From NCBI GenBank assembly GCA_023382675.1, contig JAHDWN010000033.1:1-64000 (forward strand): DNA of 64,000 nt, read 5' to 3'. The translations under genes and the position numbers were made by a program. The first letter of the stretch is position 1; the number at the start of each line of letters is the position of its first letter. This stretch comes from Anaerolineae bacterium. Its GTDB lineage: Bacteria > Chloroflexota > Anaerolineae > Aggregatilineales > Phototrophicaceae. This document shows positions 57,776 to 64,000 of this stretch, piece after piece. The notes beneath the pieces were generated by a model. That model saw only the letters and a program-made list of their open reading frames with translations. It ran no database searches and was not told where the DNA came from.

Positions 57776-60283
57776 CTATTCGTCGCGCGGCTTGAGCTTG
57801 CCCGCGTAGTAGTCGGCAAGCGCGGCTCGTGCGGCTGGGTGGTCGGGGAATTTACGCAGCGCACGGGCAGCGAAATGGCGGACAAACCTCACCGGATCAC
57901 GCAGTGTGTCAATGAGCGCTGGGACAGCGCGAGTATCGCTCAACTGGCCGAGCGCCTCAGCTGTGCTACGGCGGACACTCGCCTCCTGATCACGCAGGGT
58001 TTTCATCAGCGGTGGGACGGCGCGAGCATCGCGCAACCGGCCTAGTGCATCGACTGCGCTTCTTCGAACGGAGAAATCCTTGTCTTGTAAGACATCGATT
58101 AGCGATTCAGCGGCACTCGCATCGCCCAAATGACCCAACGCACGGGCGGAGCTGCTGCGAACAAGGGCGCGTGGGTCCTGCAAGCTGTCGAGGAGCGGAA
58201 GGACGGCAAGAGCATTGCCCAGTCTTCCCAGTGCACGGGCAGCATAGCTGCAGACACGTGTCTCCTGATCGCGCAGGCTTTCGATTAGTTGCGGGAAGGC
58301 GCGTTCATCACCTATCTTGCCGAGTGCATCCACGGCATCACGCCTTACAAGCCAATGATGATCCTGCGCGCTGTCGATCAGTGGAAGGACGGCGCGCGTA
58401 TCGCCTAGCTTGCCGAGCATTTGGGCGGCACTGCGGCGGACACTCGCCTCTGGGTCGCGTAGTGCCTCGTTAAGCGGTAGGACGACGCGCGCATCGCGCA
58501 ACAGTCCTAGCGAGTTGACAGTGCTGCCCCGCACACGCGCATTCGAGTCACGCAGAGCATCGATGAGCGGTGACATGGCGCGTACGTCGCCCAACTGGCC
58601 GAGCGCAATGGCAGAGCTACGGCGGAGATCCTCATCCGGGTCACGCAAGGCGGCTGTTGCTGTCAAGAACGTCAACATATCGCGCAGGAGAAGATGAAGG
58701 AATCGCCAGCTTAGTGCGCGGTTTCCATCCCGCCGAGTAACAGGCTCATCGCCAGCGCTCCGCAGTAGGTCGAGCCGCTGCGCCATAGCCGTGACAGCTT
58801 TGATGTCGCTACCGCCAATGTCAGCCTCCACAATGCGCGTATGATCATCTCTTTTACCGTCACTTATTGCCCTCACCACCGCCAACCCCAGCCGGTGTTT
58901 CAATTGTGCTGCAGTGTACGGCAGCGGATCGTCCGGCGTGCGCTTCTGCTCGTGCTGCCAGCGTTTGTCGATGAAGGCATCCCAGATGCGGTCATTCAGG
59001 TCGCCTGCATCCAGGCCGCCCAAGGCACGCACCGATTCTGGCGCATCTTCGAAAGCGACACGGACGAGCGCCAGCAACAGCGGCGTGCGCAGCGCGTCCT
59101 TCAGGTCGGCGTCGGCGCAGATGACCTCCCACAGGCCTACGACTTCGGTCAGATACATCTGCATCTGTGCATCGTCAAGCCGTTCCAGGCGGACGGCGCA
59201 ATTCAAGCTGGCCTGGGTGCCGATCTGGCGGTATTCCTCGACGCGGCTGCTCAAGATGATCTTGCCAGTGGTGGACAGGGCTTTCAAGAAGCGCTCGCGC
59301 GGGTCATACTGTTCCCCGTCCGGCTTGTCGGGATTGACAGGGCGGCGGCTGCCGAGTTCGTCCAGGCCGTCGAGCAGGAGCAGCGATTGTCCGCCTTCGA
59401 TCAAGTTCTGCAGCGCAGCAGCGTCCAGGCTGTGAATAGCCGCCAGCCACTCATGCAGCGGCGTCTGTGCGTACGAATCCCAGCCGGAGATGCGCGCGAA
59501 GATCGGCAGCGGTTGGGATGGATCGCTCAGGCGGGCGGCGGCGGTATCGCGGGCGAAGGCCAGCAGGGTGGTCGTCTTGCCCGCGCCTGGCTCGCCCAGC
59601 AGCAGTACGCGGCCAGCGCAGTGGGCATGGTTGTAGGCGTCGCGCAGCGAGTCAAAGGCTTCTGGCGTTGGGTCGGGCGCGGGCGTTTCGCGCAACGTGT
59701 AGGGAATGTACTTGGGATTGAGCTGGCGTGTCTTGCATTGGACATCGCCGACCGTCTCGACCGCGCGCAGCGTGATCGTTTCATCGGAGAAGACCGACGC
59801 GCGAATCGAATCGACCACATCGGCGTAGAGCGCCTCCAGGTAGGGCTTGTAGGGATCAGGCTGCTGTGCGGGCGCGCTGACCGTCTGGCTGCTGGCGACA
59901 GCCTCGCCGCTCAGCCAATGGCATAGGGTGTCGAAGGCGGCATCCCAGCCCTTGAAGAAGTCGATCCAGGTGTTCGTGAAGACCTGGATCGGCGGCGGCA
60001 CATCGGCAAAGCGCGCGACCAGGATCGGCTTCTTGAGGTAGCTGGCGTAGGCGATTTCGCGGCGGACAAAGCTGTCGTCGCGTAGGGTGTCCGGCGTGAC
60101 GCAGACGATCACATGGCTCGCCGCTTGCAGCGCCTTTTCGATCTCAGCGGTGAAGTCCTGCGCCGGGTCGATGCCGCGCAGATCGCGCCACACGGCGTAG
60201 AGCGGCCTGAGGGCGGCATCCAGCGGCGCTGCGCCGAGGTCGGCATCCTTGCGGGCGTAGCTGATGAAGACGGACGCGGCCAT
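57776..60283 (-). CDS. TIR-NACHT-HEAT protein (candidate antiphage NLR)
   Basis: Cytoplasmic protein of 835 residues with the layout of an immune receptor. Residues 1-125 are a TIR domain (SVFISYARKDAD; VWRDLRGIDPAQDFTAEIEK; the likely NADase Glu76 in SFVRREIAYASYLKKPIL). Residues about 215-480 are a NACHT NTPase with Walker A GEPGAGKT (230-237) and Walker B LLLLDGLDELG (301-311), plus ILSSRVEEYRQ as sensor region. Residues 547-794 are eight HEAT repeats of exactly 31 residues, each of the type RRSAVDALGRLRDARAVPPL, with a partial ninth. By analogy with bacterial NLRs the repeats sense an invader and TIR depletes NAD+. This role is inferred. GGAG precedes the ATG. Confidence 0.88.
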   Translation of the reverse strand: MAASVFISYARKDADLGAAPLDAALRPLYAVWRDLRGIDPAQDFTAEIEKALQAASHVIVCVTPDTLRDDSFVRREIAYASYLKKPILVARFADVPPPIQVFTNTWIDFFKGWDAAFDTLCHWLSGEAVASSQTVSAPAQQPDPYKPYLEALYADVVDSIRASVFSDETITLRAVETVGDVQCKTRQLNPKYIPYTLRETPAPDPTPEAFDSLRDAYNHAHCAGRVLLLGEPGAGKTTTLLAFARDTAAARLSDPSQPLPIFARISGWDSYAQTPLHEWLAAIHSLDAAALQNLIEGGQSLLLLDGLDELGSRRPVNPDKPDGEQYDPRERFLKALSTTGKIILSSRVEEYRQIGTQASLNCAVRLERLDDAQMQMYLTEVVGLWEVICADADLKDALRTPLLLALVRVAFEDAPESVRALGGLDAGDLNDRIWDAFIDKRWQHEQKRTPDDPLPYTAAQLKHRLGLAVVRAISDGKRDDHTRIVEADIGGSDIKAVTAMAQRLDLLRSAGDEPVTRRDGNRALSWRFLHLLLRDMLTFLTATAALRDPDEDLRRSSAIALGQLGDVRAMSPLIDALRDSNARVRGSTVNSLGLLRDARVVLPLNEALRDPEASVRRSAAQMLGKLGDTRAVLPLIDSAQDHHWLVRRDAVDALGKIGDERAFPQLIESLRDQETRVCSYAARALGRLGNALAVLPLLDSLQDPRALVRSSSARALGHLGDASAAESLIDVLQDKDFSVRRSAVDALGRLRDARAVPPLMKTLRDQEASVRRSTAEALGQLSDTRAVPALIDTLRDPVRFVRHFAARALRKFPDHPAARAALADYYAGKLKPRDE

Positions 60284-60462
60284 GCGCTCTCCGGGGCTGG
60301 GTGGATCAATCGTGTTGCGTAGATGGTAACACGAATCGCGCGGTTGCCCAGCAGTCGAAGGGTATGGATTGACACGCCGGACGCCAAGAATGGCGTCCCT
60401 ACCATTGCCTGCCTGTTGCGTTGCTCGCCAAGAATGGCGCTCTTACGGTGATCGCTGCGCGC

Positions 60463-60540
60463 GCCTCATCACCTCGTTCCTCGTCACCTCATCACCTATC
60501 CCTGAGCACCGAGTACCGAGCACTGAGTACCGAATTTCGA
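60463..60540. repeat. CTCATCACCTCG and GAGTACC heptad repeats
   Basis: CTCATCACCTCGTTCCTCG-type units followed by GAGCACCGAGTACCGAGCAC units, ending 14 bases before the menB stop codon. The rest of 60284-60553 has no gene; two copies of the phrase CAAGAATGGCG lie at about 60386 and 60429. Confidence 0.6.
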
Positions 60541-60553
60541 ACCCCGCGCTTCC

Positions 60554-61420
60554 TCACGGTCGCCACGGATACTTGCGGTAGTTCGGCTTGCGCTTCTGGA
60601 CGTAGGCGTTGCGGCCTTCCTGGCCTTCCTCGGTCATGTAGAAGAGCAGCGTGGCATCGCCCGCCAGCTGCTGGATGCCCGTCTGCCCGTCCACGTCAGC
60701 GTTCATCGACGCCTTGAGGATGCGGATCGCCAGCGGCGAGTGCTGCAGTATCTCGCGCGCCCACTGAACGCCCTCGACCTCCAGCTCCTCCAGTGGCACG
60801 ACGGTATTGACCAGCCCCATGTCGAGCGCCTGCTGTGCGTCATACTGGCGGCAGAGATACCAGATCTCGCGCGCCTTCTTCTGGCCGACGATCCGGCTCA
60901 GATAGCTGCTGCCGTAGCCGCCGTCGAAGCTGCCGACGCGCGGGCCGGTCTGGCCGAAGACGGCCGTGTCCGCCGCAATCGTCAGGTCGCAGATCACGTG
61001 CAGCACGTGCCCGCCGCCGATGGCATAGCCCGGCACGAGCGCGATCACGACCTTGGGGATGGTGCGGATGATGCGCTGGAGCGGCAGCACGTTCAGCCGC
61101 GCGACCTTATCGCTGCCGACGTAGCCGGCGTCGCCGCGCACCTTTTGATCGCCGCCGCTGCAGAACGCCCACTTGCCATCCCTGGCCGGGCCATTGCCCG
61201 TCAGCAGGATGACGCCGATGTCGGGATCATCCCACACGTCCATGAACGCCTCGGTCATCTGCTGGATCGTGTCCGGCGTGAAGGCGTTGCGCACGTCCGG
61301 GCGGTTGAAGGCGATACGCGCGATGCCCTCGGTCTTGTGGTAGGTGATCTCGCTGTAGGGCTTGACTTCGTGCCACTCTGCGCCGGGCTTGACGTGGCGC
61401 GGGGTAGTGGTTTCGCTCAT
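60554..61420 (-). CDS. menB: 1,4-dihydroxy-2-naphthoyl-CoA synthase
   Basis: Crotonase-fold enzyme that cyclises o-succinylbenzoyl-CoA to dihydroxynaphthoyl-CoA. At 288 residues it has normal length. Diagnostic stretches: [38 protein letters not shown] (oxyanion hole), [20 protein letters not shown] (MenB-specific) and the C-terminal [26 protein letters not shown] precedes ATG 61420. It lies about 100 bases downstream of menD on the same strand. Confidence 0.95.
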   Translation of the reverse strand: MSETTTPRHVKPGAEWHEVKPYSEITYHKTEGIARIAFNRPDVRNAFTPDTIQQMTEAFMDVWDDPDIGVILLTGNGPARDGKWAFCSGGDQKVRGDAGYVGSDKVARLNVLPLQRIIRTIPKVVIALVPGYAIGGGHVLHVICDLTIAADTAVFGQTGPRVGSFDGGYGSSYLSRIVGQKKAREIWYLCRQYDAQQALDMGLVNTVVPLEELEVEGVQWAREILQHSPLAIRILKASMNADVDGQTGIQQLAGDATLLFYMTEEGQEGRNAYVQKRKPNYRKYPWRP

Positions 61421-61456
61421 GTTGGTGTGCTCCTCAATTGATGAATATGTAATGGG

Positions 61457-61520
61457 AACCACAGAGACGCAGAGGCCACAGAGGGGGATTTGTCTCTGTG
61501 CTCTCTGTGTCTCTGCGGTT
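61457..61520. repeat. CACAGAGACGCAGAGG inverted repeat
   Basis: Left arm 61457-61483 (AACCACAGAGACGCAGAGG and on) and right arm 61494-61520 pair at 23 of 27 positions around a ten-base loop. It lies between menB and menD and touches the menD stop codon. Same base family as 7580-7642 and 28262-28332, but here doubled as an inverted pair; it could act as an attenuator. Confidence 0.65.
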
Positions 61521-63424
61521 CAATGCTCTGCCTGGTCTTTCATCGGCGGATCAAGATTCTTCAGCGCTTCCGCCACCTGATCCATGATCGCTTTGCGGCG
61601 GCGGGCGTCTTCTTCGGCGTCGGTGATGACCTCGACGATGCTCGACCTGCCGCGCGCCAGCGCTGCCCCGAAGGCCGCGCGGAAGCCGTCACGGTCACGG
61701 GCTTGCGCATAGTCAAAATCGAACTGCGCGGCGGTGTGTTCGAAGGTCATCCCGTGCGGCGTGAGGAACAGGTCGGTGAACTCTGGCTCGAAGGCTTCGT
61801 TGTTGATCGGCAGGCGGCGGAAGATCTGCCCGCCGTTGTTGTTGAGCAGGACGATGACGAGGTTGCGGATGCCGTTGCGCTTCGCCGCCAGCAGGGCGTT
61901 CATGTCGTGGTAGAAGGCGAGGTCGCCGGTGATGAGCACCGTCGGCGTGTCTGGATCGGCAGCCGCCACGCCGAGCGCGCTGCTGATCGTGCCGTCGATG
62001 CCGCTCGCGCCGCGATTGCAGAAGACACGAAAGTCTTTCTTTAGATGAGCAAAGCCAAATTGGTCGAGATGTCTCACGGCCAGACTGTTCGCGACGAACA
62101 CATTGCCCGTTTCCAACAGCGTCACCGTGTCCGAGACGGCTGCGCCATCAAACCAGCCAACCTCGTTCACGGCCCGATTGAACACCCGCTCACTGGTCAT
62201 GTCGGCGCTTGCGAATAGATCATACCACGCCACATCTCGGCGACGATTCGTGTACCAGACTTTTAGAATCTGCTCAACCACCACGACAGGGTCAGCCTGA
62301 ATAAACCAGTCAATCCGATGCTCAAAATCCGTCCAACTGCCGTCGCCGCTGATGACGATTCGATGCTCGGGTTGAATCGCATTCAAATAGTCGAGCAGCG
62401 TCTGCGATGTGGGCATCGCGCCGAAGTGCAGCACGACTTGCGGATGTGGCCACTGCCGCGCCATCGGCAAGAAAAAGTCATAATCCGCGATCACGTTCGA
62501 TTGGTCAGGATAGTAATGTGGACTTGCCTGTCCGTCTGCAAAGAGAATCGCTCCGCCCATCGCAAGATTGTCCACCATGCCGCCGAATTCGCCCCAGGGT
62601 GTGCGCGGCCCGCACACAATCAACACGCGCTCGCTGCGCTTAAACAGCTTCTTGAGCCGATTCATCTGTTCGCGTGTCGGCATCATCACGCTGCGTTCGA
62701 TCTGCGTGTGCGGGGCGGGGTGATCGGCGGTGGGTAGGGGCGCATCATGATGCGCCCCTACGCCGGTATTCATCGGGGTTTGGGGTGAGGGCATCCACCA
62801 TTCGATCTCGCGGCCTTCGCCGTTGACCTCGGTCGGTTCGAGCGGCTTGCGGAACGGGAAGTTGAGATGCACCGCGCCCTTGGGCAGCCCATTCGCCAGT
62901 GCGTAGGCGCGGTCGGCCAGGGTGCGCAGGTTGCGCAGCGCGACCTCCGGCGGGTTGGCTTCCGGCAGCGCCACATCATACGCCCATAGGACGTGATCGC
63001 CGTAGAGCTTGACCTGATCGACCGTCTGGTTCGCGCCGCTGTCGCGCAGCTCATGTGGCCGATCCGCCGTCAGCACAAGCAGTGGCACGTGGGCGTAGTG
63101 CGCCTCGACCACCGCCGGGTAGAAGTTGGCCGCCGCCGTGCCCGACGAGCAGACAACCGCCGCCGGGGCATCGTGCACCAGCCCCAGGCCGAGCGCCATG
63201 AAGGCCGCGCCGCGCTCGTCGATGTGCGACCAGACGCGGATCGCCGGGTGACGCGCGAAGGCCATCGTCAGCGGTGTGCTGCGGCTGCCGGGCGCGATCA
63301 CCACGTCGCGCAGTCCGGCGCGCGCCAGCTCGTCCACAAATGTATACGTCCAGACGTAGTTGCGGTTGGGGGCGTGGATGGTGGTTCTGGGTTGTGGGTT
63401 CTGAGTTCTGGGTTCGCGGTTCAT
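61520..63424 (-). CDS. menD: SEPHCHC synthase (MenD)
   Basis: Thiamine-diphosphate enzyme joining isochorismate and 2-oxoglutarate, the first committed step of menaquinone synthesis. PYR domain: FVDELARAGLRDVVIAPGSR and the catalytic Glu70 in HIDERGAAF. PP domain: NRGASGIDGTISSALG and GDLAFYHDMNALLA. Length 634 is about 50 over typical. Two oddities: residues 2-15 (NREPRTQNPQPRTT) are encoded by the heptad repeat, which also supplies the only usable start codon, and residues about 222-231 (GVGAHHDAPL) are encoded by a 28-bp palindrome within a poorly conserved linker. No ribosome site is visible. Confidence 0.92.
   Translation of the reverse strand: MNREPRTQNPQPRTTIHAPNRNYVWTYTFVDELARAGLRDVVIAPGSRSTPLTMAFARHPAIRVWSHIDERGAAFMALGLGLVHDAPAAVVCSSGTAAANFYPAVVEAHYAHVPLLVLTADRPHELRDSGANQTVDQVKLYGDHVLWAYDVALPEANPPEVALRNLRTLADRAYALANGLPKGAVHLNFPFRKPLEPTEVNGEGREIEWWMPSPQTPMNTGVGAHHDAPLPTADHPAPHTQIERSVMMPTREQMNRLKKLFKRSERVLIVCGPRTPWGEFGGMVDNLAMGGAILFADGQASPHYYPDQSNVIADYDFFLPMARQWPHPQVVLHFGAMPTSQTLLDYLNAIQPEHRIVISGDGSWTDFEHRIDWFIQADPVVVVEQILKVWYTNRRRDVAWYDLFASADMTSERVFNRAVNEVGWFDGAAVSDTVTLLETGNVFVANSLAVRHLDQFGFAHLKKDFRVFCNRGASGIDGTISSALGVAAADPDTPTVLITGDLAFYHDMNALLAAKRNGIRNLVIVLLNNNGGQIFRRLPINNEAFEPEFTDLFLTPHGMTFEHTAAQFDFDYAQARDRDGFRAAFGAALARGRSSIVEVITDAEEDARRRKAIMDQVAEALKNLDPPMKDQAEH
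62734..62761. repeat. 28-bp palindrome inside menD
   Basis: GTAGGGGCGCATCA is followed directly by its exact reverse complement. It has the same ends as the hairpin family at 14162-14184 (GTAGGGACG). It lies between the PYR domain and the central domain of MenD and keeps the frame open. Confidence 0.75.
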
Positions 63425-63480
63425 GGTTCACAGTTCACAGTGCGAATACAGGTGATGAGCATTGAGGAACGAGTCATGAG
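63382..63480. repeat. Heptad repeats covering the menD start
   Basis: GTTCTGG, GTTGTGG, GTTCTGA, GTTCTGG, GTTCGCG, GTTCATG, GTTCACA, GTTCACA units, then GATGAGCATTGAGGAACGAG. The menD ATG (minus strand, 63424-63422) is the CAT of one GTTCATG unit. Confidence 0.75.
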
Positions 63481-63561
63481 GGTAACCAGCCTATGTTTCG
63501 CACCTCGCATCGTTTTTCAGCGCCTTTTGATCTTTCGCATATTAGTCTGGTAACGACCCCC

Positions 63562-63707
63562 GCCAGGGCATCAATACCCTGGCTAAGGCTGCGTCCCGTA
63601 AACGGGACTGATTCCGCTTGCGCAGCCCGGTTCACCGGGCGCAACCTTAGCCGGATGGTTGACCATCCGGCGGGCTTGATTTGGTCTAGCCGACGAGACT
63701 CATCGGC
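63562..63707. repeat. Cluster of five different hairpins
   Basis: GCCAGGG/CCCTGGC (63562-63583), GTCCCGT-AA-ACGGGAC (63593-63608), GCCCGGT-TC-ACCGGGC (63625-63640), GCCGGATGGT-TG-ACCATCCGGC (63650-63671) and, after GCTTGATTTGGTCTA, an imperfect GCCGACGAG/CTCATCGGC (63689-63707). The last two have the REP-module architecture. The stretch 63481-63767 has no other content. Confidence 0.65.
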
Positions 63708-63767
63708 GGGCAGCGTGCCCAATGTGCCGCTCAATTTCACCCTCTCAGATCGCATCGAATGCGTCTT

Positions 63768-63833
63768 TGAACTCAGAACTCGGAACTCAGAACCCCTCTG
63801 GCTGACTGAGCACCGAGCGCTGAGTTCTGAGCA
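63768..63833. repeat. Heptad repeats forming the menF 3' end
   Basis: AACTCAG, AACTCGG, AACTCAG, then GAGCACCGAGCGCTGAGTTCTG-type units (split). The menF stop codon (minus strand TGA at 63775-63773) is within it. Confidence 0.7.
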
Positions 63834-64000
63834 CCTGCATTTGCCAATCCCAGCGCGCCGAGCAGCGGCTTGAACTTGAGCGCCGTCTCGTCCCACTCTT
63901 TGGCCGGGATGCTGTCGCCGACGATGCCCGCGCCCGCGTACAGACGCACGCGCTCGCCCAGCGCCACCGCCGAGCGGATCGCGACCGCGAATTCGCCGCC
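63773..64000 (-). CDS. menF: Isochorismate synthase C-terminus (partial, runs off the window)
   Basis: The 3' end of a chorismate-utilising enzyme; the gene begins beyond base 64000. The visible part, RLYAGAGIVGDSIPAKEWDE followed by TALKFKPLLGAL, is the conserved C-terminal signature of isochorismate, anthranilate and aminodeoxychorismate synthases. The position directly upstream of menD and menB supports isochorismate synthase. The usual protein ends near KPLLGAL; here about 24 more residues (AQNSALGAQSARGVLSSEF and before) follow, encoded by the heptad repeat. Confidence 0.85.
   Translation of the reverse strand, partial: GGEFAVAIRSAVALGERVRLYAGAGIVGDSIPAKEWDETALKFKPLLGALGLANAGAQNSALGAQSARGVLSSEF

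Overview
The window looks like a chromosomal segment of a Chloroflexota bacterium (Anaerolineae or relatives). This is an inference from gene content, with no marker gene in view: a high-GC genome with bacterial SH3-domain secreted proteins, FecR/CHASE2 signalling genes, Uma2-type (DUF820) nucleases, WYL regulators, an F420-type LLM oxidoreductase, a menaquinone pathway, and intergenic regions full of short degenerate repeats. No rRNA, tRNA, CRISPR array or replication origin was found.

Layout. 0.3-5.4 kb: a secreted SH3/CARDB protein, a DrrAB-type ABC exporter facing a MarR-family regulator across two identical-type operators, and a quinone-oxidoreductase-like enzyme. 5.5-18.6 kb: typA, a zinc-ribbon methyltransferase, a WYL regulator, a VOC protein, a 702-aa orphan, a nuclease/lamin-tail fusion, and two secreted proteins (beta-helix and a 901-aa unknown) in tandem. 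18.8-26 kb: nucleotide-sugar dehydrogenase, a small orphan, a FAH-family hydrolase, a class C beta-lactamase-like hydrolase, a hairpin array, a neprosin-like lipoprotein with a separate protein resembling its N-terminal domain, and a DinB protein. 26-32.8 kb: two MFS transporters, ArsR-DUF2087 and WYL regulators with visible operators, an alpha/beta hydrolase and an LLM oxidoreductase. 33.1-33.95 kb: a tandem duplication of a complete small gene unit (-10 box, leader, 72-73 codon gene, terminator). 34-41.1 kb: one long operon of TrmB regulator, LolD-type ATPase, FtsX-type permease, three isoprenylcysteine methyltransferase-like membrane proteins and one LCMT-type methyltransferase. 41-47.3 kb: a methyltransferase, a metallopeptidase/VWA protein, an IS200/RAYT-type transposase between direct repeats, a hydrolase, a nucleotidyltransferase and an aldo/keto reductase. 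47.5-52.3 kb: two FecR-SH3 proteins flanking a CHASE2 histidine kinase. 52.3-64 kb: menaquinone genes menE, menB, menD and the 3' end of menF, all on the minus strand, with two Uma2 nucleases, an orphan, an LCMT methyltransferase and a TIR-NACHT-HEAT protein between menE and menB.

The strongest unusual signal is repetitive DNA that has entered or trimmed genes. A degenerate 7-bp-period repeat sits in frame in the middle of menE, supplies the start codon of menD and forms the C-terminal tail and stop of menF. Related 9-10 bp repeats supply the end of a methyltransferase and of a serine hydrolase. A separate hairpin family (10-bp arms, TG/CA loop, conserved tail reading GCTTGAT) occurs singly and as inverted pairs with compensatory stem changes. 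A Y1-type transposase gene in the window is a candidate for its mobiliser. The candidate functional systems most worth following are the ABC/methyltransferase operon, the TIR-NACHT-HEAT protein, the neprosin/prodomain pair and the duplicated small-gene unit.
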